DNA of 64,000 bases from Salegentibacter lacus (GCF_020164555.1 NZ_JAIQZB010000014.1:60141-124140); one strand, 5' to 3'; counted from the first letter of the stretch, positions 8,373-17,761 are shown. A program made the numbers and translations. The notes: generated by a model from the letters alone, not told the origin.

Positions 8373-8861
8373 ATGAATATACTATACTTACACGGATTAA
8401 AGAGTAAACTGAAGGAACCCAAACGAAAAATCCTGGAAAAATACGGCCAGGTGTTCGCTCCCGATATAGATTATTCAACAAAACATTTTCAACCAGAAAC
8501 TATTCTAAAGCAATTCCCTACCACCGAATTCAACGTGGTAATGGGAAGTAGTATGGGTGCGCTAAATGCCTATGCGGTTTCAGAAATTATCGGCAGGCCC
8601 GCACTTTTGTTCAACCCTCCCCTGTCTAAATACCAAAACGTCGAAACCAAGAGCAAATTTACACGTGGAATTTCAACGAAACAGATATTATTAGGAGGAA
8701 GCGATGATATAGTAAATCCCGCAGAAACCCTGAATTTTCTCAGTAAAAACCTGCAACAATCTGAATTGGATATTCAGATTTCGCCACAGTTGGGACATCG
8801 TATACCTATCGATATTTTCACCCATCAGGTTAAGAAATTCTTTAAAGATATTTGTGCTTAA
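8373..8861 (+). CDS. YqiA/YcfP-type alpha/beta-hydrolase (esterase-like)
   Basis: 162 aa, the short-length class of alpha/beta hydrolases (UPF0227/YqiA). Strand 1 is followed by the oxyanion-type LYLHGL; the nucleophile elbow is GSSMG (Ser60); the acid is Asp111 or Asp112 in LLGGSDDIV; the histidine is His142 in QLGHRIP. The full triad is present, so it should be an active esterase or thioesterase of the cytoplasm. Substrate unknown. It lies directly after the small basic protein gene with 1 nt between. Confidence 0.8.
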   Translation: MNILYLHGLKSKLKEPKRKILEKYGQVFAPDIDYSTKHFQPETILKQFPTTEFNVVMGSSMGALNAYAVSEIIGRPALLFNPPLSKYQNVETKSKFTRGISTKQILLGGSDDIVNPAETLNFLSKNLQQSELDIQISPQLGHRIPIDIFTHQVKKFFKDICA

Positions 8862-8994
8862 ACCCATTTCGTCAGTTCGAGGGAAATCCTGAAATGATTT
8901 TGAATGAAGTTCAAAAACTTGTTCTCGATAAAATTTTTCAAAGAAAAATCACTCAAATTGACGTTTTTGAACTCCAATTAAACAACAAAAACCT

Positions 8995-9891
8995 ATGTCT
9001 GTACGCCAAACCATAAAACGCCATTATAAGATCATTTCTCTACTTAGGTTAAGACCTATGAGTTATGAGGAAGTTCAAGATATGATGGCCGATGATCCCG
9101 ATGCCGTTGAAGAAGATTTATTCAGTTCTCAGCGTACGTTTCAAAGGGATATTAAAGACATTGAAACTATCCATAAAATAGAAATCAAGTGTAACCGCAG
9201 CACCAAAAAATATGCTATTGTTGAAGATGTGGAAGAAACGCATTCCCAAAGATTACGGGAAAATTTTGACCTTCTAAATGCCATTCGGCTTTCAAAAAGT
9301 TTCGGAAACCAATTAATTTTTGAGGAAAGAAAACCTTTAGGCACGCATCATTTAGCCGGTTTATTACACGCCAGCCAAAATTTTTTAGAAGTAGCATTTG
9401 AATACCACAAATTCTGGGATACTTCTGTAAGTACCCGAAAAGTAAAACCCATTGCGCTTAAGGAAGCCAGGAATCGCTGGTATCTTATAGCTGAGGATAC
9501 CAAAGATGATATCATCAAAAACTTTTCTCTGGATAGGATTCAGAAACTGGAGATTACCAAAGAGAAATTTAAACATATTGAATACCAGGCCTACGAAGAA
9601 TTTAAAAATAGCTTCGGAATTATTAACGGCACTAACGAAGACCCGGTAAAAGTTATTCTTTCTTTCACCCCACGCGAAGGAAGATACGTAGAATCATTGC
9701 CGCTGCACCATAGCCAGAAGTTGATTTTGAATAATGAAAAAGAGATCAGGTTTAGTTATTTTATTCGGCCCACCTACGATTTCAGAATGGAAATTCTCTC
9801 TTATGGCGACCAGGTAAAAGTAGTTGAGCCGAAAGCTTTACAGACCCAAATCAAGAAAGAGCTGCAAAGCAGTATTTCAAATTATAAATAA
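8995..9891 (+). CDS. WYL-domain transcriptional regulator
   Basis: 298 aa. The N-terminal 70 residues form a winged helix (QRTFQRDIKDIETIHKIEIK, the HTH_11-type reader of WYL regulators). The WYL domain runs from about residue 130: KPIALKEARNRWYLIAED with Trp162-Tyr163-Leu164, then FSLDRIQKLEIT with Arg181. A WCX-like C-terminal extension (about 215-295) follows. WYL proteins sense ligands, probably nucleic-acid derived, and often control defence genes; here it stands about 4 kb upstream of the defence operon and is transcribed towards it, so such a role is possible but only by position. Confidence 0.85.
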   Translation: MSVRQTIKRHYKIISLLRLRPMSYEEVQDMMADDPDAVEEDLFSSQRTFQRDIKDIETIHKIEIKCNRSTKKYAIVEDVEETHSQRLRENFDLLNAIRLSKSFGNQLIFEERKPLGTHHLAGLLHASQNFLEVAFEYHKFWDTSVSTRKVKPIALKEARNRWYLIAEDTKDDIIKNFSLDRIQKLEITKEKFKHIEYQAYEEFKNSFGIINGTNEDPVKVILSFTPREGRYVESLPLHHSQKLILNNEKEIRFSYFIRPTYDFRMEILSYGDQVKVVEPKALQTQIKKELQSSISNYK

Positions 9892-10096
9892 GTTTGCAGA
9901 TCCATTAACTAAAAGATTCCATTCAGTTATACTACACTGATTAAATCTATTAACGCTTATTAGTTTATATATTACTTAGCTATCCAATATCAATGGATTC
10001 CCAAAGGAGCTGACGTGGTTTAAGTAAGGCGATTTTTCTAGCAAATGAGAAGTAACAATTTTACTATATTGAAAATTCTTAATTAAAGCATTAACT

Positions 10097-11278
10097 ATGT
10101 CTAACTATCCTTTTTATTACAAAGTTAAATTCCACCTAATTACCCGTGATAAGGAAAATATCCTTCAATTTCATGATAGAGAAAAGGAATTTTCTAATTC
10201 AGATCCCCTGAAGGCAAGGGAAGAAGCCTTTGAAGAATTTGAAGAATATCTCAGTTTTTTAAAAAAGACTAAAAAGCTAGAGAAAGACGAAAGAGGTAAT
10301 TATAGAATTATAAGTCCATCCGGTCTACCAGAGCCACCGCTATTTACAGATGAAGATTCTGAAGAAAAGATTAGTGATTATCTTTTAAAATTTTCAGAGT
10401 ATTTAGAGTTTAGAGAGGAGATAGAGGTTCTCATTGTTATTAATGATGATGATTTAATGGATGAAATTGGATATGGTGATCGGGTATTTCCCATCCACAC
10501 TGTTGCATCCTATTCAGTAGATGCGCAAGAGTTAATAGACAACCTGGAAATGGTAGAATTGCAACTCTATAAAAGAACGGGTGTAAAAGTGGATAGTGAT
10601 ACTAAAAGAAAAATGCATTTTGGTGAAGATTATGAAGACTCAGGTGAAGAAATGGAAGGTGCTGTAAGAACAATACTCCCTACCCCATTTAATTGGCAAA
10701 GTAGAGAAGAATATCGAAAAGTGATGAGTAAAAATGAGGAAGATGATGAAGCTTTAGAATCCGATCATCTTAGCTGGGAAAAAATAATTGCTGGAGGAGA
10801 AACAAATAACGTAGAACTAAAATCCAGCCTTGTTTACAATTTTAGTGCAGAATTGCCCAATCGGATACCTTTCTTTAATAATGCAAAGACAATTACTGGT
10901 TTTCTCAATTCGAATGGTGGTTTATTAATAATAGGTGTGAATGATAGCGGCATACCTCAAGGTATTGAAAATGATAAAAAATTTCTTGGAAATAGGGATA
11001 AGGTTCGATTAAAAGTAGATGATTTAATGTCAACCTATTTTAGTAATACAATTGCTTCCCTAATAAATGTTTCTTTTGAAACTGTATCGGAAACGGAAAT
11101 TCTGGTAATAGAAGTAAAACCAAGTAGAACACCTGTTTTTCTTAAAAATTATAATTATGATACCCGAAAAACCACTAAACATTTTTTTATCAGAAGAAGT
11201 GCTTCAACCTCAGAATTGAAAGACGTGGAAGAAATGGTTACATATATTCTAAATCATTGGTATAATGCTGATAATTGA
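10097..11278 (+). CDS. AlbA_2 (Schlafen-type) protein with unknown N-terminal domain
   Basis: 393 aa. Residues about 228-390 form the AlbA_2 domain: NNVELKSSLVYNF (Glu240, Lys242), KTITGFLNSNGGLLIIGVND (GG at 274-275) and the late FFIRRSASTSEL. AlbA_2/Schlafen domains bind nucleic acid and in some families cleave RNA. Residues 1-180 are highly acidic and I do not recognise them; two helical stretches (LKAREEAFEEFEEYLSFLKK, SEYLEFREEIEVLIV) are visible. A GIY-YIG protein gene follows after 42 nt on the same strand, so the two could work together on nucleic acid. Confidence 0.75.
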   Translation: MSNYPFYYKVKFHLITRDKENILQFHDREKEFSNSDPLKAREEAFEEFEEYLSFLKKTKKLEKDERGNYRIISPSGLPEPPLFTDEDSEEKISDYLLKFSEYLEFREEIEVLIVINDDDLMDEIGYGDRVFPIHTVASYSVDAQELIDNLEMVELQLYKRTGVKVDSDTKRKMHFGEDYEDSGEEMEGAVRTILPTPFNWQSREEYRKVMSKNEEDDEALESDHLSWEKIIAGGETNNVELKSSLVYNFSAELPNRIPFFNNAKTITGFLNSNGGLLIIGVNDSGIPQGIENDKKFLGNRDKVRLKVDDLMSTYFSNTIASLINVSFETVSETEILVIEVKPSRTPVFLKNYNYDTRKTTKHFFIRRSASTSELKDVEEMVTYILNHWYNADN

Positions 11279-11320
11279 TATGATAAGACTTAAACAGGTT
11301 TCTAAAATATTTAAAATAAT

Positions 11321-11821
11321 ATGATAGATTTTAATAGTATTGAAGCTCTAAAAAAAAATGGATTTAAAGGATTTAAAAGTGTTGAAGAACTCAACTTAAA
11401 TCCACAACTACTTCCCAATCAAAAGGGAGTTTACTTAGTCTTAAATATATCAGATAAAAAAACTGAATTTTTAGAAAAAGGAGTAGGTGGATTTTTTAAA
11501 GGTAAGGATCCAAATTTACCTATTGCTGAACTAAAAAGAAATTGGGTAGAAGATTGTAAAACCATCTATATAGGTAAAGCTGGAGGTCTAAGTAGTAATG
11601 CAACTTTAAGAAGCAGATTAAAGCAATATTTAAAGTTTGGACAAGGAAAAAATGTTGGCCATTATGGGGGAAGACTTATATGGCAATTAGATCATCATTT
11701 AAATCTAATATTTTGTTGGCTACCAATAGAGGACAGTGAACCAAGAGATTTAGAAAAAAAATTATTAGTAGATTTTATTCAGCAATTTGGTCAAAGACCC
11801 TATGCAAATTTAACTGGATAA
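11321..11821 (+). CDS. GIY-YIG-like nuclease-domain protein
   Basis: 166 aa. The domain is seen as KGVYLVLNISDKK (GVY for GIY), then CKTIYIGKAGG (YIG), then the Arg helix (TLRSRLKQYLKF), and a late acidic region (EPRDLEKKLLVDFIQQFGQR, with Glu in the expected place of the metal ligand) ending in RPYANLTG. Such proteins cut DNA or are regulatory relatives. The segment between GVY and YIG is longer than usual (about 45 residues). It follows the AlbA_2 gene by 42 nt and precedes a second, IS-broken GIY-YIG gene. Confidence 0.75.
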   Translation: MIDFNSIEALKKNGFKGFKSVEELNLNPQLLPNQKGVYLVLNISDKKTEFLEKGVGGFFKGKDPNLPIAELKRNWVEDCKTIYIGKAGGLSSNATLRSRLKQYLKFGQGKNVGHYGGRLIWQLDHHLNLIFCWLPIEDSEPRDLEKKLLVDFIQQFGQRPYANLTG

Positions 11822-12341
11822 ATCTTTTTAAACATCTATAAAAGTTGCTAGTTCTATGATAACGATAAAATTTGATTAAACTCAATTTTTTCAAGAAATC
11901 GATAATAATTACGGGAAACCCTATTCTAAGCTTTAAGAAAATATTTAGATTTACAGTTATTACCCCCCCGCTCTCTTCAACGAAAGAAGATATTTACTTT
12001 AAATTGAAAATTTAGTGGGACTTAAAAAGAATTAATAATCAACCTACTTGACTATGCTAAAAAAATTAGATCAGAAACTTACCGAATTAAATAGTGAATT
12101 AACAGAAATAGCAGGTGAGCTAAAATTTGAGCCTATTTGTGAATTTGATATGGCTACTGCTAAAGAAATTCCTTGGGAAAAACTAAAGTCCAAAGGAATT
12201 TACCTGGTGGAGATTCAAAATAATTCCAACCATGAATTATTTAAAGACTGGGTAGAAGAATTCCAGGCTGAATGGGAAATGGAAGAATATAAATGGCGCT
12301 TTGTACCTAATCTTAAGAAAAAAAGGATTAAAATGCATAGT

Positions 12342-12344
12342 GAA
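12342..12344. repeat. Target-site duplication GAA (left copy) of the IS3 element
   Basis: GAA here and at 13572-13574 flank the element exactly; a 3-base duplication is the norm for the IS3 family. Confidence 0.8.
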
Positions 12345-12370
12345 TACAATACTCCCCATCTGTAAGACAG
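12345..12370. repeat. Inverted repeat, orfB end of the IS3 element
   Basis: Starts TACAATACTCCCCA and ends GACAG. It matches the reverse complement of 13546-13571 at 21 of 26 positions. Confidence 0.85.
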
Positions 12371-12391
12371 TTTAAAGATATTTATAATTAT

Positions 12392-13240
12392 TTATGATGC
12401 TATTTTTTTGAGGTTATAAATTTGATCAGGGGGTACTTTTCCTATTTCTGTATGTCTTCTCTTGGTATTGTAGAATTCAATATACTGCCTTACCATTTGA
12501 TAAAGATCAACACCTCCGTTGGGAGGATTTAAATAGATCTTTTCATATTTGATTGACTTCCAGAAACGTTCGATGTAGATATTATCTAAAGCTCTTCCTT
12601 TACCATCCATGGATATTTGTATGTTATGCTTTTTAAGTACATCAATATACTGAGTGCTGGTGTATTGCACTCCCTGGTCGGAGTTATGTATCTCAGGTGC
12701 CCCGTATTGGACGATAGTGTCCTCTAAGAGTTCTATACACCACTCTTTGTCCATAGAGTTCGAGATACTCCAGTTAAGGATTTTTCTACTGTAGACATCA
12801 ATGATTGCATTCATATACATAAAGCCACGAAACATAGGAATATAAGTAATATCGGTCTGCCATAACTGATTGGGTCGCTCTATTACCAGGTCTTTTAGCA
12901 GATAAGGAAACTTATAGCTTTTAGGGTCTCTGATGGTAGTTTTAGGCTTTCTGTAAATGGTTTGTAATCCCATAACCTTATACAAGCGTCTTATTCTTTT
13001 GACGTTTACATGGTACCCAAGATCAAGGTTCAGGTAATCGGTCATGCGTTCTACTCCATAGTAAGGATGTTCCAAAAATTGAACATCGATATCCTTCATT
13101 ATTCTAAGATTCAGCGGACTCTCGCTCTTGGGCTTGTAATAGAGACCGGAACGATGAATATTAAGAATAATACATTGTTGAACAAGACTTAGCCTTGGAT
13201 GGGATTTAACTACCTTCTGTCTTCTTTCGGTAGTACTCAT
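12392..13240 (-). CDS. IS3-family OrfB, DDE transposase (IS150-like)
   Basis: 282 aa. It has an HTH_21-type front (YYGVERMTDYLNLDLGYHVN, RIRRLYKVMGLQ) and then an integrase core with the DDE triad: Asp in WQTDITYIPMF, Asp in HNSDQGVQYTS, and Glu in NIYIERFWKSIKYE, followed by TKRRHTEIG. It overlaps OrfA by four bases (ATGA). In this family OrfB is normally made as an OrfAB fusion by frameshifting; the overlap here would also allow stop-start re-initiation. Confidence 0.95.
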   Translation of the reverse strand: MSTTERRQKVVKSHPRLSLVQQCIILNIHRSGLYYKPKSESPLNLRIMKDIDVQFLEHPYYGVERMTDYLNLDLGYHVNVKRIRRLYKVMGLQTIYRKPKTTIRDPKSYKFPYLLKDLVIERPNQLWQTDITYIPMFRGFMYMNAIIDVYSRKILNWSISNSMDKEWCIELLEDTIVQYGAPEIHNSDQGVQYTSTQYIDVLKKHNIQISMDGKGRALDNIYIERFWKSIKYEKIYLNPPNGGVDLYQMVRQYIEFYNTKRRHTEIGKVPPDQIYNLKKIAS

Positions 13241-13515
13241 TTGCCCAAGACTTTCTTTAAAAAATCATTTTCCACTTGTAACTGGCCGATTTTACTGTAA
13301 AGGGGCGCGGTATCCGAATCGGAATCTTCTTTTTCAGATTTGGCTCCAAAGGCCAGGTCGGCATTCTTTAAGAACTCCCGTTTCCAACTGGATATTTGGG
13401 TAGGATGTATTTCAAATTTGGCGGCAAGTTCTTGCAAACTTGTCTGATCTTTGATCGCTTCAATAGCGACTTTAGCCTTGAAAGAGGCACTGAATTTTCT
13501 TCTTGGTGTTTTCAT
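13237..13515 (-). CDS. IS3-family OrfA (HTH protein)
   Basis: 92 aa. It is the short first protein of IS3 elements: a basic front (MKTPRRKFSASFKAKVAIEA), an HTH (LQELAAKFEIHPTQISSWKR) and a C-terminal leucine-zipper-like coil (YSKIGQLQVENDFLKKVLGK). It binds the terminal repeats and dimerises with OrfB. The ATG at 13515 lies about 30 bases inside the right inverted repeat. Confidence 0.95.
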   Translation of the reverse strand: MKTPRRKFSASFKAKVAIEAIKDQTSLQELAAKFEIHPTQISSWKREFLKNADLAFGAKSEKEDSDSDTAPLYSKIGQLQVENDFLKKVLGK

Positions 13516-13545
13516 ATTGACAGGGTTAATTTACAACTTAATTTC

Positions 13546-13571
13546 CTGTCCTATATTTGGGGAGTATTATA
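13546..13571. repeat. Inverted repeat, orfA end of the IS3 element
   Basis: Reverse complement starts TATAATACTCCCCA and ends GACAG. The GAA target duplication follows at 13572-13574. Confidence 0.85.
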
Positions 13572-13826
13572 GAACTAAATGAATGGATTCCAATATATTT
13601 AGGAAAATCTAGAAATATTGAAAAAAGGATTTATGAACACATTTTCATTGATCTACATAGAAATACATTTGCTTTGAAGCTTAATTGTAGAGAGAACATG
13701 CACGACAAGAATTTTAGATTAAGCGTCCTGAAAATAGAAACAGCAAATTACGATTGGGTGGTACCTAAATTGGAAAGATACTTTAGAGATAAATTAAATC
13801 CGCTAATAGGAAAACAATAACCTTAA

Positions 13827-14522
13827 TCAAGCCAATAAATTCTCCAGCTTATCCTTCCATTTCTTCCAGTCAGGCATTTCTTTGGATTGTAATTCAAAGA
13901 ATGCCTTTGTGTGATTGCGTTCTATCAGGTGGCAAAGTTCATGGGTAATTACATATTCAATACATGGCTTGGGGGCTTTAATGAGTTCTGGATTTAGGAT
14001 TATTTTTCCTTTGGGAGTACAACTCCCCCACCTTGTGGGCATATCATGCAGCTGGACACCTCTTGGCTCCACTCCATATTTTCTGAATTTCTCAATAATC
14101 GGTGCTGCAATTTCAGGAAATTTGATTCGCGCACGATCCCTGTACCAGTAATTAAGAAGCTTGCCGGCATCTTTCTTGGTTTTAGCTTTCACCGCTATAC
14201 TCCCGCCTAAATATTTCACTTCATTATGATTTCCCTCCTGAACTTTTAAAAGATATTGTCTACCCAGATAAAAATGGGTTTCGCCACTTATATACTTTCG
14301 TTCAGAAATTCTTGGATGAAATGATAAAAAATAACTTTGTTGGTTTAATATCCAGGGAGCGCGTTTTTTTACTTTTTCCCGTACTTTTTCAATAGAGCTC
14401 AACTCAGGGGCTTTAACGATCACCTTCATTTCCGGGGTCACCGTAATACCCAAAGTTTTCCGCTCTTTGAACTCAAGGTCATACTTTATAGTTGCTGACC
14501 CGTACTTTATTTCATCAATCAT
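13827..14522 (-). CDS. YgjP-type zinc metallopeptidase (M48/SprT-like) of the R-M operon
   Basis: 231 aa, the length of the YgjP (DUF45) family. The zinc motif is HELCH (194-198) with a third ligand His204 (HELCHLIERNHTKAF), preceded by the family hallmark RWGSC (164-168). It is a cytoplasmic metallopeptidase by family; the substrate is not known. The ATG lies 3 nt after the HsdR stop, so it is co-translated with HsdR as the last gene of the operon. YgjP genes recur next to type I R-M genes, but what they contribute has not been settled as far as I know. Confidence 0.9.
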   Translation of the reverse strand: MIDEIKYGSATIKYDLEFKERKTLGITVTPEMKVIVKAPELSSIEKVREKVKKRAPWILNQQSYFLSFHPRISERKYISGETHFYLGRQYLLKVQEGNHNEVKYLGGSIAVKAKTKKDAGKLLNYWYRDRARIKFPEIAAPIIEKFRKYGVEPRGVQLHDMPTRWGSCTPKGKIILNPELIKAPKPCIEYVITHELCHLIERNHTKAFFELQSKEMPDWKKWKDKLENLLA

Positions 14523-14525
14523 CTC

Positions 14526-17500
14526 CTATTTGTATCTAATCTTCGCTACTTCTACCATCTTTTCAGCAAAACTGTCAATCTCACTAAATGACAAATTGAG
14601 GTCGTATTTATCCCTTATCTCGTCAATCAGATAATCTCCAATAAGGAATACCATTTTTTTAGGTATATCCGGTTTGTTGGTATGCCAGTCCACCACGATC
14701 AAATCTTTAATAATTTGGTCTGTCTTTAAGGCTATCTCTACCGAGATTACTTCAAGCACCTCACTGTCCTGAATTTTGTCCTTGAGCTCTTCTACTGAAA
14801 TACCATAGAAAGCTTTAGCTACTTCTTCATTCTTTAAAGCTTGCGGAATCTCAGAATCCGTTCTGCTCAAAACTTTATTCATTAAGTCTTTTACCTTTAT
14901 AAGATATTCTTTCTCTGATAAGCGATGTTCTTCAAATTCCCTAATAGTTTCCTTTAGCATTTCCGAAAACTTTTTATAGAACGCGGGATCCTCTTCCATT
15001 TTTTCTGAAATATGTTTAGAGGTTCGTGATGCTATTTTATCTGCTTTTGCTGCTTCACCCAATGTTTTTTCTACTTCATCCTGAAAAGCATCTCTATTAA
15101 AAATGTTTACAAGTTCAGTAATTGGTTCTACTTTTTCGGTTAAAATGTGGGTGTCGATCAATTTCTGGATTTGCCCCTCGTATTGAGAATAATCTACAGC
15201 ATCAGAAAAACGCTGTAATACAGTCTTTCTCAGTTTTATAAAAAAGGCAAGATCCTCTTTATATTTTTCAATGATTGTATCTGCTGTATTTTGATGAAAA
15301 TGAAGTGAGGACAACGCCATCTTCAAAATTCTGGCATAATGCGAAAGCACATTATAGAACCTAGCTCTTATTGCCTCATCTCTTAATAACTGCTGATAAG
15401 CCTCTGCATCCTTTTTATTTTCAACCTCTTTAAATAAATCCCAAAGTTCTGAATGTTTCTGCGGAAGCTTTTTAATTTCTTCATCAATATTGGTAAATGT
15501 TCCTTTAAGGTCTTCTTCATCAAAATCTTCAAAAGAGTAAGTTGCCAAAGCCTCGTCCAGATTATCAATTACCCCATAATAATCAATAATATAACCATAG
15601 TCTTTATCTGGATATATTCTATTTACTCTGGCTATTGCCTGAAGAAGGGTATGTTCTTTTAGATTTCTGGTTAAATAAAGAGCTATATTCCGGGGGGCAT
15701 CAAATCCAGTTAAAAGTTTATCTACCACTATAATTATTTCCGGTTCATCATTATGTTTAAAACGATTTACAATGTTCTCCTCGTACTTTTTTGGAGAACC
15801 ATGCTGATCCATCATTTTTCTCCAAAACTGTTTTACCTCATCCGGTGTTTCTCCATAAGCACTTTCCTCCCCTTCTCTATCATCGGGGCCCGAAATGACA
15901 ACTTCTGAAGAAACTATACCTATGGCATCTAAATAGTTTTTATAACGAATAGCAGCCTTTTTGGAAGGAGTTACCAATTGACCTTTAAATGGTGTACTCT
16001 GGAAATTTTTCTCATAATGTTTGCTGATATCCCAACAGATAGCATAAACTTTTTGGTCGGCTATGTTTAGCTGGTCAGCCCTGCTAAATTTTCGTTTTAA
16101 ATCTGCTTTTTCGTAATCATTAAGCGGTTCAGAAATTAAATTGAAATAATTATCCATCTGAGAGGAAGATACTTTTTGAAAGGCATGTCTTCCTTCATAA
16201 AGTAAAGGTACAACAGCTTTGTCTTTCACCGCCTGGTCTACAGTGTAAGCGTCAATTAAAGTTCCGAATTTGGATAAGGTATTTTTGTCTTTTTTGAATA
16301 AGGGAGTACCGGTTAAAGCAATATAACAGGCATTAGGCAGGGTTTTCTGCATTTCTAAATTAAAAGTTCCATGCTGGGTTCTATGCCCTTCATCTACCAA
16401 AACAAATATATTCTGACTTTCAAGAGGCTCCTTTATCTTTTTAACTGCCGTATCAAACTTGTTTATTATCGTGGTGATTACCGTATCATTGTCACTAGTA
16501 AGTAGATTTACCAGGCCCGCTCCCGTAGGCGCTTTTTCTACCGGAATTCCACACTTATAAAAAGTTTCTGCAATTTGCTTATCTAGTTCAGTTCGATCAG
16601 TTACCAGGATGATCTTAGGGTTTTTTATGGACTTCTCAAGTGCAATTGCTTCCGCCAGCATAACCATCGTCAAAGATTTCCCACTGCCCTGTGTATGCCA
16701 AATAACTCCTCCTTTTCGCTTTCCATTTTCAACAATTTTTATTTGTTCAATTGTTTTCTTGATAGCAAAATACTGCTGGTATCGGGCTATTTTCTTTTCA
16801 CCATTATCATAGAGCGTGAAGTTAAAGACGAAATCCAGAAGTCTCTCAGGACTGCACAAGCCATATAAATAAAAATCCTGCTGCGTTGGAAGTACGGAAT
16901 CCATTTCAAGAGCTCTGAAATAATAAGCAACATAAGGATATCGCTCCCCAAAAATAACTGACCAATCTTCTTTGGATAAGGCTTTATTTTTTAATCTGTA
17001 AAGCTGTTCATTATACCTGTTTTCATCCTTTTCATTTTTAAACTTTTCTTCCCAGTGGCTCCAAAACTTTTCGGGAGTGCCGAGTGTGGCATATCGGCCT
17101 GAACTACTGGAAATACTCAATAAGTTTTGAGCATAAATATATAACCCCCTAATACCATCTTCCTGCTGATTTCGCAAATGTTGCGAAATGGCCTGCTTTA
17201 TAGGGTTTTTAAGATCGGGACGTTTACACTCTATAACCGAAATTGGTATTCCATTAATAAACAACACAAGGTCTGGGCGGTAGTGTTCTTTACTTCCCAT
17301 TCTCATTACGGGGAATTCCTCGGTGACGTGATACACATTATTTTCCGGGTACTTCCAATCTATAAATTGCAGGGTGAAACTTTTTTTATCGCCATCTATA
17401 TTTTGCTCCAGGGCTTTACCCAAAGTTAGAAGGTTATAAATCTTCTCTGAGGCCGAAATCATACCCTCAGCCATAGAAATATCTTTAAGCGCAAGTATTC

Positions 17501-17732
17501 CATTTTCAATATTGGAATCACTAAAAATTGAAGTTCTTGTAGAAGAAACCTGGATACTGTTTATTTTTTTCAGTTGTGGTCGCAGAATATCCTCGAGCAG
17601 TACATTACTTGTTTTACCAGCTCTATATTTTAAAGCCTGCTCCGGACTCAGATATTTATAGCCTAAATTAATAAGCATCTTTAGAGCAGGAATCTGTGAA
17701 ATATGATCTTCTTTAAAACTGGGTGTATCCAT
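14526..17732 (-). CDS. hsdR: Type I restriction enzyme, R subunit
   Basis: 1068 aa, typical length. The N-terminal nuclease has the PD-(D/E)XK core: Asp154 in YRPDLVLFI, Glu168 and Lys170 in VIECKRPD. The helicase motor has Walker A (HTQGSGKS, 346-353), motif II DEGH (447-450; DEAH in most relatives), GTPLF, and QAIARVNR as motif VI. The C-terminal third is helical and should bind the HsdM/S complex. It translocates and cuts unmodified DNA. The gene starts 29 nt after the last CBASS gene, which separates it from hsdM and hsdS by about 3 kb of CBASS genes on the same strand. Confidence 0.95.
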   Translation of the reverse strand: MDTPSFKEDHISQIPALKMLINLGYKYLSPEQALKYRAGKTSNVLLEDILRPQLKKINSIQVSSTRTSIFSDSNIENGILALKDISMAEGMISASEKIYNLLTLGKALEQNIDGDKKSFTLQFIDWKYPENNVYHVTEEFPVMRMGSKEHYRPDLVLFINGIPISVIECKRPDLKNPIKQAISQHLRNQQEDGIRGLYIYAQNLLSISSSSGRYATLGTPEKFWSHWEEKFKNEKDENRYNEQLYRLKNKALSKEDWSVIFGERYPYVAYYFRALEMDSVLPTQQDFYLYGLCSPERLLDFVFNFTLYDNGEKKIARYQQYFAIKKTIEQIKIVENGKRKGGVIWHTQGSGKSLTMVMLAEAIALEKSIKNPKIILVTDRTELDKQIAETFYKCGIPVEKAPTGAGLVNLLTSDNDTVITTIINKFDTAVKKIKEPLESQNIFVLVDEGHRTQHGTFNLEMQKTLPNACYIALTGTPLFKKDKNTLSKFGTLIDAYTVDQAVKDKAVVPLLYEGRHAFQKVSSSQMDNYFNLISEPLNDYEKADLKRKFSRADQLNIADQKVYAICWDISKHYEKNFQSTPFKGQLVTPSKKAAIRYKNYLDAIGIVSSEVVISGPDDREGEESAYGETPDEVKQFWRKMMDQHGSPKKYEENIVNRFKHNDEPEIIIVVDKLLTGFDAPRNIALYLTRNLKEHTLLQAIARVNRIYPDKDYGYIIDYYGVIDNLDEALATYSFEDFDEEDLKGTFTNIDEEIKKLPQKHSELWDLFKEVENKKDAEAYQQLLRDEAIRARFYNVLSHYARILKMALSSLHFHQNTADTIIEKYKEDLAFFIKLRKTVLQRFSDAVDYSQYEGQIQKLIDTHILTEKVEPITELVNIFNRDAFQDEVEKTLGEAAKADKIASRTSKHISEKMEEDPAFYKKFSEMLKETIREFEEHRLSEKEYLIKVKDLMNKVLSRTDSEIPQALKNEEVAKAFYGISVEELKDKIQDSEVLEVISVEIALKTDQIIKDLIVVDWHTNKPDIPKKMVFLIGDYLIDEIRDKYDLNLSFSEIDSFAEKMVEVAKIRYK

Positions 17733-17761
17733 GAAACTTATTTTTAATTTACCGAAAATGT

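Larger units (their letters stand above)
12345..13571 (-). mobile_element. IS3-family insertion sequence, 1227 bases
   Basis: Both ends can be placed: 26-base inverted repeats (12345-12370 and 13546-13571, 21 of 26 identical, both starting TA-AATACTCCCCA with one change) and a GAA target duplication on each side. It carries orfA and orfB with a 4-nt overlap on the minus strand. Both frames are intact with the DDE residues, so the element looks recent and potentially active. It interrupts a GIY-YIG gene. Confidence 0.93.
12054..13820 (+). pseudogene. GIY-YIG nuclease-like gene split by an IS3 element
   Basis: The left part (12054-12344, ATG at 12054; an in-frame TTG at 12048 is less likely) ends ...KKKRIKMHSE; the right part (13575-13820) begins LNEWIPIYLGKSRNIEKRIY. 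Removing the IS (12345-13571) and one GAA copy joins the two in frame as a 178-aa protein with GIY (KGIYLVEI), YIG (IYLGK), the Arg helix and a late Glu region. It was thus an intact gene before the insertion. It resembles, but is not the same as, the GIY-YIG protein at 11321. As it stands it is probably dead. Confidence 0.85.
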
